From NCBI RefSeq assembly GCF_015864665.1, contig NZ_JADYWU010000001.1:1860001-1924000 (forward strand): a stretch of 64,000 nucleotides of DNA. The letters run 5' to 3'. Source of the DNA: Salinibacterium sp. SWN167 (GTDB lineage: Bacteria > Actinomycetota > Actinomycetes > Actinomycetales > Microbacteriaceae). Every line of letters begins with the position of its first letter. Within the stretch, counting starts at the first letter, position 1. The notes beneath the pieces were generated by a model that did not search any database, was not told the DNA's origin, and saw nothing but the letters and a program-made list of their open reading frames with translations. Below, piece by piece: positions 1 to 8,667 of the stretch. Position numbers and translations under genes: made by a program.

Positions 1-320
1 CGAAGTACTACTACGACTTCATCGTGAAGCTGCTGCTTTCGGTCGGCATCGCTTTCGTGCTTCCCGTTTTCGTCGTGCTCCTTAATCTGGTCGGGGTGCT
101 GTCAGCGAGTGCAATTCTCAAGGGCTGGCGCGTCGCCATTTTGACGATCTGCATCTTCACGGCCATCGCAACCCCTGCAGCAGACGTCATCTCAATGTTC
201 CTGCTTGCCATTCCGATGATCATTCTTTACTTCATCGCCGCGTTGATCGCGTGGCTCCATGATCGGCGTGCGGCCAAGAAAGCTGCCGCCGTCGACGCCG
301 AGTTGCGAGCAGAGGGCTAA
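1..320 (+). CDS. tatC: Twin-arginine translocase subunit TatC, C-terminal part
   Basis: Membrane core of the Tat system, which recognises RR signal peptides and exports folded proteins. The frame is open from the left edge, so only the last 105 residues are present. They show the final membrane helices: a helix with GIAFVLPVFVVLL, a segment containing TPAADVISM (family pattern TP-x-D-x-x-S) leading into LLAIPMIILYFIAALI, and a short cytoplasmic tail rich in Lys and Ala. helY starts 25 bases later, the same order as in mycobacteria. The DUF305 lipoprotein at 28.3 kb has an RR signal and is a possible client. The identification rests on these C-terminal motifs and on context. Confidence 0.9.
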   Translation, partial: KYYYDFIVKLLLSVGIAFVLPVFVVLLNLVGVLSASAILKGWRVAILTICIFTAIATPAADVISMFLLAIPMIILYFIAALIAWLHDRRAAKKAAAVDAELRAEG

Positions 321-332
321 GCAATCACCGTT

Positions 333-338
333 TAGGCT
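333..338 (+). promoter_or_regulatory. Candidate -10 element of helY (leaderless)
   Basis: TAGGCT, fitting TAnnnT, ends 7 bases before the ATG of helY at 346. No Shine-Dalgarno sequence lies in the gap. The spacing would put the 5' end of the mRNA at or next to the start codon. Confidence 0.45.
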
Positions 339-345
339 GTAGTCA

Positions 346-2778
346 ATGACTGAACTGTCTCCCGCCGAACGGTACGCCGCGGCAAAGAAGCGTCGGGGCT
401 ACCCGGTGCTCGAAGCTTTTCGCGCCGGCCAGCGTTTTGATCTCGACGATTTCCAGATCTCTGCCTGCCAGGTTGTCGAAGACGATAAGAGCGTTCTCGT
501 CGCGGCACCCACCGGTGCTGGTAAGACGATAATTGCTGAGTTCGCTATCTACCGGGCCATGCAACTCGATGGGCCGAAGGTGTTTTATACCGCGCCCATG
601 AAGGCTCTTAGCAATCAAAAATTTCAAGAGCTCGTCGCCGAGTACGGTCCTGAGAACGTAGGCCTGCTCACCGGTGATACAAACGTCAATGCCAGCGCGC
701 GCATTGTGGTCATGACCACCGAAGTGCTGCGCAACATGCTGTATGCCAAGTCTGACTTGCTCAAAAATCTCAGCACGGTCGTGATGGATGAGGTGCACTT
801 CCTCGGCGATCGCTTCCGCGGCGCTGTGTGGGAAGAAGTGATCATCCATTTACCCGAGGATGTTCACATGGTCTCGCTGAGCGCGACTGTGTCGAACGCT
901 GAGGAGTTTGGCGACTGGCTACAGGCCGTTCGGGGCGATACGGAAGTAATCGTCTCAGAAGACCGCCCAGTGCCCTTGGAACAGCATGTGCTCGTGGGCA
1001 CGAAGCTCATCGACCTCTTCGATTCGTCCGGCTTGGCCGCAACGAACCGTGTGAATCCAGAGCTCGCGCAGATGGCGCGTTTCGGTGGTCGAAGCCAGAG
1101 TGTCGGCAATCGCCGAAAGAGCAGTCGCCACGACTCTCGTGGCGGTCGCCCGGCACGATCTCGCATGGATCGCGCGGATGTCGTCGCAATGCTGTCGTCA
1201 AAGAATCTTGTGCCAGCCATTTTCTTCATTTTCAGTCGCATGGGCTGTGATCAGGCGGTGAATCAAGTTTTGCGCGCTGGCGTTCGCCTGACGACGTCCG
1301 AGGAGCGTGACGAGATTCGCGAGATCGTGGAAGCTCGCTGCCGCACGCTTCTCGATGAAGATCTGGCTGTTCTCGGCTATTGGGATTGGCTCAGCGGTCT
1401 CGAGCGTGGCGTTGCCGCCCATCACGCTGGCCTTCTTCCCGCCTTCAAAGAGGTTGTCGAAGAACTTTTCCAGAAGAAGCTTGTCAAGGCTGTTTTTGCG
1501 ACAGAGACGCTCGCGCTCGGTATCAATATGCCGGCCCGCACCGTTGTGCTCGAAAAGCTTGAAAAGTTCAATGGTGAGGCTCGCGTTCCGATTACCCCGG
1601 GGGAGTACACCCAGCTCACTGGTCGTGCCGGCCGCCGCGGTATCGACATCGAGGGTCACTCGGTCATCCAGTGGGTGGACGGGCTAGACCCGCAGGCTGT
1701 GGCATCCCTCGCGTCACGCCGCACTTACCCGTTGAACTCGAGCTTCAAGCCGACCTACAACATGGCAGTGAACCTCATCGAGCTGTTCGGTCGCGAACAC
1801 ACTCGCGAGATTCTGGAATCGAGCTTCGCGCAATTCCAAGCCGACCGCGCTGTCGTTGATTTGGCTCGCAAGGTTCGTTCACAGAAGAACTCGCTCGACG
1901 GCTACGCCAAGTCAATGGAATGCCACTTGGGCGACTTTGGCGAGTACTCCCGCATCCGGCGCGAACTCAATGATCTTGAAAAGAAGTCGCAGCCCAAGAA
2001 CGATGCCGCCCACCGCGCCGAGCGCGAACGTCGTCAGCGCAAGCTCGCGGACTTGCGTCGCCAGATGCGCAAACACGAGTGTCATGCGTGTCCGGAGCGC
2101 GAATCTCATGCGCGCTGGGCCGAACGCTGGTGGCGCCTGAAGCGCGAAACGGATCAGCTCACTCGCCAGATTCAGAACCGCACAGGAGCGGTAGCCAAGA
2201 TCTTCGACCGCGTCACTGATGTGTTGACCAAGCTCGGCTATATCGAACCGGGAGCCAACGGTGAGATGACGATCAACTCCTACGGCCGCACGCTGCGACG
2301 CATCTATGGAGAACGCGATCTCCTCGTCGCCGAATCACTGCGACACGGGTTCTGGAACGACCTCGACGCCCCCTCCTTGGCCGCCATGGCCACGACGCTG
2401 GTATATGAGCCCCGTCGCGACGAAGGTGACCTCAGCGATCGTTACCTTCCGCGTGGTGCCTTCCGTGAAGCGTTCGATAAGACGACCACGCTGTGGGCAG
2501 AGCTCGACGATCTCGAGCGTGACAACCGCCTCCCTGGCAGCCAACCGCTCGCGGCCGGGCTCGCGCTCGCTATGTACCGCTGGGCGAATGGATCCAACCT
2601 TGACTCCGTTCTCGATCTAGCGGATATGGCTGCGGGTGACTTTGTACGCGTCACCAAGCAGACCATCGACCTTCTTGACCAGCTCTCGGTCGTCGCTGAC
2701 GGCAATGTCGGCCCGACCGCGCGCAAGGCGCTCGACGCCATCCGTCGCGGAATCGTCGCCTACAGTTCTGTCGCTTAG
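346..2778 (+). CDS. helY: DEAD/DEAH-box RNA helicase, HelY/Ski2-Mtr4-like
   Basis: ATP-dependent superfamily 2 helicase of the Ski2/Mtr4 type, thought to act in RNA processing or decay. Visible in 810 residues: Walker A GAGKT (about 57-61), Walker B box DEVH (148-151), motif III SLSAT, motif VI with QLTGRAGRRG (about 423-432) and a C-terminal DSHCT-type helical domain. Between the two RecA lobes is an Arg/Ser-rich insert near residues 240-280, and a Cys pair (HECHAC, near 577-582) sits in a charged helical arm. Gene order tatC-helY matches mycobacteria. The start lacks a Shine-Dalgarno sequence but has a -10-like hexamer 7 bases upstream. Confidence 0.93.
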   Translation: MTELSPAERYAAAKKRRGYPVLEAFRAGQRFDLDDFQISACQVVEDDKSVLVAAPTGAGKTIIAEFAIYRAMQLDGPKVFYTAPMKALSNQKFQELVAEYGPENVGLLTGDTNVNASARIVVMTTEVLRNMLYAKSDLLKNLSTVVMDEVHFLGDRFRGAVWEEVIIHLPEDVHMVSLSATVSNAEEFGDWLQAVRGDTEVIVSEDRPVPLEQHVLVGTKLIDLFDSSGLAATNRVNPELAQMARFGGRSQSVGNRRKSSRHDSRGGRPARSRMDRADVVAMLSSKNLVPAIFFIFSRMGCDQAVNQVLRAGVRLTTSEERDEIREIVEARCRTLLDEDLAVLGYWDWLSGLERGVAAHHAGLLPAFKEVVEELFQKKLVKAVFATETLALGINMPARTVVLEKLEKFNGEARVPITPGEYTQLTGRAGRRGIDIEGHSVIQWVDGLDPQAVASLASRRTYPLNSSFKPTYNMAVNLIELFGREHTREILESSFAQFQADRAVVDLARKVRSQKNSLDGYAKSMECHLGDFGEYSRIRRELNDLEKKSQPKNDAAHRAERERRQRKLADLRRQMRKHECHACPERESHARWAERWWRLKRETDQLTRQIQNRTGAVAKIFDRVTDVLTKLGYIEPGANGEMTINSYGRTLRRIYGERDLLVAESLRHGFWNDLDAPSLAAMATTLVYEPRRDEGDLSDRYLPRGAFREAFDKTTTLWAELDDLERDNRLPGSQPLAAGLALAMYRWANGSNLDSVLDLADMAAGDFVRVTKQTIDLLDQLSVVADGNVGPTARKALDAIRRGIVAYSSVA

Positions 2779-2791
2779 GCTCGAACGCGTG

Positions 2792-4357
2792 ATGCCCGAT
2801 AAACCCGTTGCTGTGCTGCCCTTCTGGGCTGCAATTGTGGTTGCCGTGGCATCCGGTCCTATTCTGGATGCAGGATTCCCCGACAAGAGCGTCTGGCCGA
2901 TGACCTTTGTCGGCATCGCGCTCGTGCTCATCGCCCTTCGCGGCCGGAGCTCCCGTGGGGCGTTTCTCGTCGGCTTCCTTGGCGGTTTCGCGTTCTACCT
3001 GACGCACATTTCTTGGGCATCTCTCTTTCTGGGCCCCGTGCCGATGCTGGCACTCTCGTTTCTGGAGTCGCTGTTCGTCGCACTCGGCGGGCTCGCAATC
3101 ACGTTGGCCTATCGCTGGTTGCCGCTCGCGTTTGGAGCGGGATGGGGAGCAACGTTGGGCCTCGCCGTCGTCGTTTCGGGCCTCTGGACGGCGCGCGAAG
3201 CCTGGATGAGCGTGTGGCCCTATGGGGGCTTCTCCTGGGGCCGCGTGGCTCTCTCTCAGTCGGAGAGCCCATTTGCAGCCCTCTTCCCGTGGCTCGGCGT
3301 CTCCGGCGTCAGTTTCGTGATGGTCCTTGTTGTCGCGCTTTCTCTTGCCGCTGCCGAATACACCTGGCGCCACTACCGCGAACTTCCCTTGGATGCACGC
3401 GCTCAACACGTCTCACGGGCGCTGCGTACTGCTTTCGTGCCGGTCGCTGTTTTCGCGATCCTCGTGAACGCGCCCTCATGGCACGCGACTCTCGATGGAA
3501 CACTCCGCGTCGGGGCCGTCCAGGGCAACGGAAAAGCTGCCTATTTCGACGAGCGCGACCGCGGTGATCTGCTTCAGGCGCAACTCACCGCCACCGAGCC
3601 GCTCTACGGCCAAGACCTCGATCTCGTGGTGTGGCCCGAGGGCGGCACTGATCTCTCGCCGCTGAGCAATAGTTACGCGGCAGCAGCCTTCGACTACGTC
3701 GTCGATAACGCCAACGCACCGCTGATTTCCGGCGACATCACCGAGCGTGACGGAAACATCTACAACAGTCAGTTGTTGTGGATGCCGGGGGAGGGCGTCG
3801 TCGATATTTACGACAAGCGCCATCCCGTTCCCTTTGGCGAATATGTCCCCAACCGCGAAATCTGGGAACAGTTTGCGCCCGATCTCATCGGACTCATTGG
3901 GCGCGACTATTCGATCGGCAGTACCGATATGGTCTTCGATGTAAATGGTGTCACTCTCGGCGTCAACATCTGTTTCGACATCGTCGACGACCAGATTCTT
4001 ACGGAGTCCGTCGAAGAGGGCGCTCAGCTCATCATCGCGTCCTCCAACAACGCGGATTTCGGGCACACCGATGAGAGCGCCCAACAGCTGGCGATGGCCC
4101 GCATTCGCGCACTCGAACTCGGCCGTAGTGTCGTGAACATTTCGACCGTCGGGTTGAGCGCCATCATCGCCCCCGACGGAACCACAATTGCTGAAGTGCC
4201 GTGGTACACGGCGGCCACCATGGTTGAAGACGTGCCGCTCTCCACCAGCATCACTCCGGCGGTTGTCTGGGGTCGCGAGCTTGAGTGGCTCGTGTCAGGA
4301 ATTGGACTCGGCGCACTCATCGTCGCAGCAGTTGCCGGTCGGAGAAAAAATGCCTAA
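2792..4357 (+). CDS. lnt: Apolipoprotein N-acyltransferase
   Basis: Transfers an acyl chain from phospholipid to the N-terminal cysteine of lipoproteins, the last step of lipoprotein maturation, in the cytoplasmic membrane. 521 residues: about seven membrane segments, then a nitrilase-like domain with the expected triad Glu283 (in VVWPEGG), Lys342 (YDKRHPVPFGEY) and Cys394 (NICFD). I chose the ATG at 2792; a GTG lies directly before it and the open frame extends further upstream into helY. The 3' end overlaps the mannosyltransferase gene by 8 bases. Several lipobox proteins in this window are possible substrates. Confidence 0.93.
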   Translation: MPDKPVAVLPFWAAIVVAVASGPILDAGFPDKSVWPMTFVGIALVLIALRGRSSRGAFLVGFLGGFAFYLTHISWASLFLGPVPMLALSFLESLFVALGGLAITLAYRWLPLAFGAGWGATLGLAVVVSGLWTAREAWMSVWPYGGFSWGRVALSQSESPFAALFPWLGVSGVSFVMVLVVALSLAAAEYTWRHYRELPLDARAQHVSRALRTAFVPVAVFAILVNAPSWHATLDGTLRVGAVQGNGKAAYFDERDRGDLLQAQLTATEPLYGQDLDLVVWPEGGTDLSPLSNSYAAAAFDYVVDNANAPLISGDITERDGNIYNSQLLWMPGEGVVDIYDKRHPVPFGEYVPNREIWEQFAPDLIGLIGRDYSIGSTDMVFDVNGVTLGVNICFDIVDDQILTESVEEGAQLIIASSNNADFGHTDESAQQLAMARIRALELGRSVVNISTVGLSAIIAPDGTTIAEVPWYTAATMVEDVPLSTSITPAVVWGRELEWLVSGIGLGALIVAAVAGRRKNA

Positions 4358-5075
4358 CGTCGTCGTGGTCGTCCCGACCTATAACGAGATCGAGAACATC
4401 TCCTCGATCGTTGGTCGGCTCCGGCAAGCAGTGCCACGAGCCCACGTGCTGGTGGTCGACGATTCCAGCCCCGATGGCACGGGGGAGCGGGCTGAAGAAC
4501 TCGCCGCCGCCGATCCGGGCATCACTGTGCTGCACCGCGCCAAGAAAGAGGGGCTCGGCAAGGCCTACCTCGCCGGCTTTGCGCTGGCCCTTGAGCGCGG
4601 TTATGACTACATCGCGGAGATAGACGCCGATGGTTCCCATGACCCGTCTGACCTTCCGGCGATGATTGCTCTCGCCAAAGCAGGCAACGATCTTGTCATC
4701 GGTTCCCGCTGGGTACCCGGCGGTTCCGTCAAGAACTGGCCATGGTTTCGGCACACCATCTCGCAAATGGGAAACGCCTACGCCCGTACGGTGCTGCACT
4801 CCGACATCCGGGACATCACGGCAGGGTTCAGAGTGTTTCGCGCGAGCGCGCTGCGAGAGCTAGGCCTCGACGGCGTCTCGTCGCAGGGCTATTGCTTTCA
4901 AGTAGAAATGGCTTGGAACTTGGAACGTGCGGGCTACCGAGTGGCGGAGCATCCGATCACATTCGTTGAGCGCTCAACAGGCCGATCAAAAATGCATGCA
5001 GGAATTGTTGCAGAGGCACTGTTCAGGGTCACCGGCTGGGGAATAGCGGCGACCCTGAAAACAGTACGTCGTTAG
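4350..5075 (+). CDS. ppm1: Polyprenol monophosphomannose synthase (GT2 family)
   Basis: Moves mannose from GDP-mannose to polyprenyl phosphate, supplying the lipid-linked mannose donor for lipoglycans and protein O-mannosylation. 241 residues, soluble GT-A fold: N-terminal VVVPTYNE, VDDSSPDGTG, DADGSHDPSDLP (DxD-type metal site near residue 92) and the downstream GSRWVPGG. No membrane domain is present. The ATG follows a GGAGAAAAA ribosome binding site inside the end of lnt, so the two are probably translationally coupled. In M. tuberculosis the two activities are fused in one polypeptide (Ppm1); here they are separate overlapping genes. Confidence 0.9.
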   Translation: MPNVVVVVPTYNEIENISSIVGRLRQAVPRAHVLVVDDSSPDGTGERAEELAAADPGITVLHRAKKEGLGKAYLAGFALALERGYDYIAEIDADGSHDPSDLPAMIALAKAGNDLVIGSRWVPGGSVKNWPWFRHTISQMGNAYARTVLHSDIRDITAGFRVFRASALRELGLDGVSSQGYCFQVEMAWNLERAGYRVAEHPITFVERSTGRSKMHAGIVAEALFRVTGWGIAATLKTVRR

Positions 5076-5441
5076 TTAGGCGCCGATCTTTTGCTGGCCG
5101 CGACGGGCACGCAAGAAGTCGAGACGCTCTTGGAGAAGTTCTTCTAATTCGGGGCGGGTGCGACGTTCGAGAAGCATGTCCCAGTGGCTACGGGGAACCT
5201 TCACGTCGACCTCATCAAGTTCTACCAGCTCGCCGTTGTCATCGAGGAGTGTTCCTTCGTGACCCGTCTTGGCGTCAAGCCACTGCTGGGGAACTTCGGC
5301 GTCAGACGAAAACATCACTTCAAATGTGGTGCCGTCGGCCGCCTTGTATACGCTCTTTTTCCGCGGGGAAAACTCGACACCCTCTTCGCTCTGTAAGCTC
5401 TGGGTACCAAGTCTCATGCCGCGCAAGCTGCGATCTGCCAT
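5076..5441 (-). CDS. rbpA: RNA polymerase-binding protein RbpA
   Basis: Small actinobacterial transcription factor that binds the housekeeping sigma factor and RNA polymerase and stabilises the open complex. 121 residues, with the conserved N-terminus MADRSLRGMRLGTQSL, a central barrel around VYKAADGTTFEV and the C-terminal sigma-interacting helices with KVPRSHWDMLLERRT. Its stop codon abuts the stop of the convergent ppm1 gene with no gap. The upstream region carries a good GGAGG site and a sequence that fits a sigma-R promoter (see 5481-5507). The location next to ppm1 matches mycobacteria. Confidence 0.95.
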   Translation of the reverse strand: MADRSLRGMRLGTQSLQSEEGVEFSPRKKSVYKAADGTTFEVMFSSDAEVPQQWLDAKTGHEGTLLDDNGELVELDEVDVKVPRSHWDMLLERRTRPELEELLQERLDFLRARRGQQKIGA

Positions 5442-5480
5442 CGTGTGGCCTCCTTCAATTCGCGGTTTCTACAAGTAATA

Positions 5481-5507
5481 AACCCTCTTGCTGAACGTAT
5501 GCTTCCA
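5481..5507 (-). promoter_or_regulatory. Candidate sigma-R/SigH-type promoter of rbpA
   Basis: On the minus strand TGGAAG (5507-5502) is followed by exactly 18 bases and then GTT (5483-5481). The published consensus for Streptomyces sigma-R is GGGAAT-N18-GTT, and rbpA is a known sigma-R target in Streptomyces. The match is 4 of 6 in the -35 box and full in the -10 core, about 40 bases before the start codon. Confidence 0.45.
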
Positions 5508-5585
5508 AGGGCGCACTGTTCACAGCGACTTGTCAGCATTTGCCAACATTTTCGCTGCCCAGAAATGGAGTGTGCGCTGCCTTGA

Positions 5586-6368
5586 TCAGGCGCGCGATTT
5601 CACAACTTCGAGGGCGAGGTCTGCTCGGTCGGTGACGATTCCATCGACACCGAGGTCAAGCAGGTGACGCATTCGCTGCGGTTCATTGATCGTCCAGACG
5701 TGCATCTCGAGTCCGAGAGTGTGCACGCGGTCGATCATCCGCTGAGTGGTCACACGCAACCCTAGTGCCTTCTCGGGTACTTGGATGGCAACCAGTCCGC
5801 TGAGGGCACGGCGAACGGCGGGCGAAATTCCGGTCTTGGCGCTGAGTAGCGCCAGAATGAAACGTCGAGCGGATGCCGAACTCGCCACTCCTGGCAATTG
5901 TTCGGCTGTGGCGGCACGGCGGGCTTCATCGAATGAGGTCACGAGCACCCGATCAATCGCGTGAATGTCGCGGATCGCGCGCGCGGTGGGAAGCACAGCG
6001 CCTTTGTTCTTGACGTCGATATTGAAGCGAGTCTCCGGAAAGGCATCAAGAGCCTCTCCCAACGAGCAGAAGCCTTGGCCCTCGCCCAGATCAATTCGCC
6101 GCAACTCTGTCATCGTGAGCTGATCGACCATGATGTTCCGGCCGGCGACGCGAGTGAGACTCGGGTCGTGAGCGACCACCGCTACACCGTCGAGACTGAC
6201 GTGAACATCCGTCTCGATGTATTGCGCACCCGCCGCGACAGCTTTCGCGAACGCGAGGAGCGTGTTCTCGGGTGCTTCCACCGCAAGCCCCCGGTGCGCA
6301 AGCACACGGGGACGTGCGGGGGAGAGGAACGACGAGCTGGCGCTAACGCGCGACTGGTCCTTTGCCAC
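5586..6368 (-). CDS. Glycerophosphodiester phosphodiesterase
   Basis: Hydrolyses glycerophosphodiesters to glycerol 3-phosphate and an alcohol. The GDPD motifs are clear: VLAHRGLAVEAPENT (catalytic His, Glu), ETDVHVSLDGVAVVAHD (acidic metal site and second His) and FNIDVKNKG. No signal peptide, so cytoplasmic. About 260 residues from the GTG at 6368, chosen because AAGGA lies 7 bases upstream; an in-frame TTG at 6386 and GTG at 6383 are alternatives. The start overlaps the end of the SPFH gene by 26 bases, so it is the third gene of the nfeD-SPFH operon. glpK at 35.7 kb could feed glycerol into the same pool. Confidence 0.9.
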   Translation of the reverse strand: MAKDQSRVSASSSFLSPARPRVLAHRGLAVEAPENTLLAFAKAVAAGAQYIETDVHVSLDGVAVVAHDPSLTRVAGRNIMVDQLTMTELRRIDLGEGQGFCSLGEALDAFPETRFNIDVKNKGAVLPTARAIRDIHAIDRVLVTSFDEARRAATAEQLPGVASSASARRFILALLSAKTGISPAVRRALSGLVAIQVPEKALGLRVTTQRMIDRVHTLGLEMHVWTINEPQRMRHLLDLGVDGIVTDRADLALEVVKSRA

Positions 6369-7257
6369 TAAAGAATCCTTCACCAATGCCCTTGAGCGCT
6401 TCCGTCAGTTCAGACGGGATAATCCACATCTTGTTGGAATCACCTTCTGCAATCTTAGGCAGCGTCTGGAGGTACTCGTACGCCAGCAACTTCGGATCTG
6501 GGTCGCCCTCATGAATCGCAGCGAAGACAGTCTTGATCGCAGCAGCTTCACCATCAGCACGGAGCACAGCAGCCTTAGCTTCACCCTCAGCCTCAAGGAT
6601 CGCTGCTTGGCGCGAACCTTCCGCTTCGAGAATTGCGGCCTGCTTGGTGCCCTCGGCGGTCAGTATCTGCGCACGGCGGTCACGCTCGGCACGCATCTGC
6701 TTTTCCATCGAGTCTTGAATCGAGAGGGGCGGGTCAATGGCCTTGAGCTCGACGCGGCCCACGCGAATTCCCCACTTGCCTGTTGCTTCGTCGAGAACAA
6801 CGCGCAGTTGCGAGTTGATGTTGTCGCGGCTCGTGAGTGCCTGTTCAAGGTTGAGGCCACCGACGACGTTTCGCAGCGTCGTGGTCGTCAACTGTTCGAC
6901 AGCCCCGAGATAGTTGCCGATCTCGTAGGTGGCGGCACGGGCATCCGTTACTTGGAAGAAGACGACGGTGTCGATGGAGACGACGAGGTTGTCTTCGGTG
7001 ATAACGGGCTGCGGTGGGAACGAGACGACCTGTTCACGCAGATCGATGAGGGGCAGCATCCGGTCGATAAAAGGAACAAGGATGTTGAGGCCAGGCAGCA
7101 AAGTCTTGCGGTACTTGCCCAGGCGTTCGACAACTCCGGCACGCGCCTGCGGAACAATGCGGATTGCACGGAACAACGTGACGATCACGAAGATCGCCAG
7201 AACGACGAGCAGAATAATCACAAAGATCTGGCCTATGAAGCCAGCGGGATCAGTCAC
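6343..7257 (-). CDS. SPFH/band 7 (stomatin-like) membrane protein
   Basis: Scaffold protein of membrane microdomains, QmcA/stomatin type. 304 residues: one N-terminal membrane helix (about 10-30), the SPFH domain starting at VPQARAGVVERLGKY, and a long Ala/Glu-rich coiled coil (AAILEAEG repeated near 210-240). It starts with GTG that overlaps the nfeD stop (GTGA), behind a GGAAG ribosome binding site. SPFH-NfeD pairs are a very common bacterial operon in which NfeD is thought to modulate the SPFH oligomer. Function in this organism is inferred from the family only. Confidence 0.93.
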   Translation of the reverse strand: MTDPAGFIGQIFVIILLVVLAIFVIVTLFRAIRIVPQARAGVVERLGKYRKTLLPGLNILVPFIDRMLPLIDLREQVVSFPPQPVITEDNLVVSIDTVVFFQVTDARAATYEIGNYLGAVEQLTTTTLRNVVGGLNLEQALTSRDNINSQLRVVLDEATGKWGIRVGRVELKAIDPPLSIQDSMEKQMRAERDRRAQILTAEGTKQAAILEAEGSRQAAILEAEGEAKAAVLRADGEAAAIKTVFAAIHEGDPDPKLLAYEYLQTLPKIAEGDSNKMWIIPSELTEALKGIGEGFFSGKGPVAR

Positions 7258-7778
7258 TTTTCTTCCTTTCTCGGCGATTTTTTGGTCGCACGAGGTTGAG
7301 TGGAGCCGGGTTTGGCAGATTCAAGGACTATGACGGCGATGGCACCTTCGATATCGGTGACCGAAACACGTTTGCCGACGGGAACCGCTGACGGTGGCGA
7401 GCTGTCTCCAATGCGGGCAGTCCAGGTTTCGCCGTTGTCGAGTTTCACTTCGCCAATGCCATTAGCGAAGGGGCCGGTAACGCGACCGCCGAGCTCAAGG
7501 AGAGCGTCGAGGTTGCTCTTTGCGGGGTCGGCTCCCTTTTCAAGATTCATCAGCAACACCGGCCTGATAGTGAAGATCAGAAGGCCAGAGATCGCTGCTG
7601 CGAGAGCAATCTGGATGTACCACGGCCAGCCGAGAAGGTTGGAGCCGAGCCCACCGATGAGGGTGCCCGCGGAGATCATGAGGAACGTGAATTCGAGAGT
7701 CATGACTTCGATCACGATGAACAACACGACGAGGGCAAGCCAGAGAATCCAGAGGTACTGGGTCAGATCAATAAGCAT
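7254..7778 (-). CDS. NfeD-like membrane protein
   Basis: Short NfeD family member that partners SPFH proteins. 174 residues: three to four membrane helices (WILWLALVVLFIVIEVM; FTFLMISAGTLIGGL; IALAAAISGLLIFTI) and a C-terminal OB-fold with ELGGRVTGPFANGIGEVKLDNGETW. The frame runs upstream for another 170 codons, but only the part from MLIDLTQYL resembles the family; another ATG six codons earlier (7796) is possible. First gene of a three-gene operon. The long N-terminal extension of the open frame is unlikely to be coding because it runs antisense into the divergent SDR gene. Confidence 0.88.
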   Translation of the reverse strand: MLIDLTQYLWILWLALVVLFIVIEVMTLEFTFLMISAGTLIGGLGSNLLGWPWYIQIALAAAISGLLIFTIRPVLLMNLEKGADPAKSNLDALLELGGRVTGPFANGIGEVKLDNGETWTARIGDSSPPSAVPVGKRVSVTDIEGAIAVIVLESAKPGSTQPRATKKSPRKEEK

Positions 7779-7868
7779 TGTTCCGGCGCCCTTCATCGTT
7801 GCGCGGTTCGACAAATCTTCAGTCTCGACGCTAGCACTTACCTCACTGCACAGCACGGCATTGACCGC

Positions 7869-7874
7869 TAAAGT
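7869..7874 (+). promoter_or_regulatory. Candidate -10 element of SDR gene (leaderless)
   Basis: TAAAGT, fitting TAnnnT, ends 6 bases before the GTG at 7881. The short gap leaves no room for a usable ribosome binding site. Confidence 0.45.
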
Positions 7875-7880
7875 CGTAGG

Positions 7881-8657
7881 GTGAACAGCGATAATTCGAA
7901 TCCTCTGGCAGCCCACTCGCTCGATGGCGCTCGCGCGCTCATCACTGGTTCTTCGCGGGGGATCGGCGCCGATACGGCCGCCTACTTCGCCGAAGCGGGC
8001 GCCCGCGTTGCCGTGAACTACCGCAACAAAGAGGCTCGCGCCCTCAAGCTTGTCGCTCAGCTCAACGAGACTGACGGTTCGGCGATTGCCATTGGCGCCG
8101 ACCTCACTGACCCCGAGACTGTTTCCGCTCTGTTCGAGACGGTGAAAACTGAGTTCGGCGGGCTCGAGATTCTGGTGCTCAATGCCTCCGGCGGCATGGA
8201 GGGTGGCATGGCTGAGGACTACGCCATGCAGCTCAACCGCGACGCTCAAGTCAATTTCTTGAAGACCATGATGCCGCTGTTGCACGAAGGATCACGCGTC
8301 GTTTTCGTGACAAGCCACCAGGCGCACTTCATCCGCACCGTTGAGACGATGCCCGAGTACGTTCCGGTTGCTCTCAGCAAGCGTGCTGGCGAAGATGCGC
8401 TCCGCGAACTTATTCCCGAGCTTGAGGCTAAGGGCATTGGCTTCGTCGTTGTCTCGGGCGACATGATCGAGGGAACCATCACGGCGACGCTGCTGCAGCG
8501 CGCCAACCCTGGAGCGATCGAGGCTCGCAAAGAGGCTGCTGGCCGCCTGTACAACGTGAGCGAATTCGCCGCCGAGGTTGCCGCAGCCGCCGTTGAGCCT
8601 GTGCCGGAGAACAACACTCGCTACGTCGGCGACGTCTCAGACTTTCTCACCAAGTAA
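7881..8657 (+). CDS. SDR family oxidoreductase with atypical active-site spacing
   Basis: Short-chain dehydrogenase/reductase, 258 residues, NAD(P)-dependent; substrate unknown. The Rossmann motif TGSSRGIG and the NASGG motif (family NNAG) are present. The catalytic region reads YVPVALSK: the Tyr is seven residues before the Lys instead of the usual four (YxxxK), and the position normally held by Tyr is Val. The residues around it (SHQAH before, RAGEDALR after) look intact, so this is probably a subfamily feature and not decay. It is divergent from nfeD and followed after 10 bases by a Nudix gene. Confidence 0.85.
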   Translation: MNSDNSNPLAAHSLDGARALITGSSRGIGADTAAYFAEAGARVAVNYRNKEARALKLVAQLNETDGSAIAIGADLTDPETVSALFETVKTEFGGLEILVLNASGGMEGGMAEDYAMQLNRDAQVNFLKTMMPLLHEGSRVVFVTSHQAHFIRTVETMPEYVPVALSKRAGEDALRELIPELEAKGIGFVVVSGDMIEGTITATLLQRANPGAIEARKEAAGRLYNVSEFAAEVAAAAVEPVPENNTRYVGDVSDFLTK

Positions 8658-8667
8658 CGAGCTGCGG

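Noticed and set aside
6217-7299. 360-codon plus-strand frame across the SPFH gene
   Set aside because: Composition reflects the antisense of the SPFH coiled coil; no ribosome binding site or family match.
7779-8285. N-terminal extension of the nfeD frame
   Set aside because: Runs antisense into the SDR gene; NfeD similarity begins only at MLIDLTQYL.
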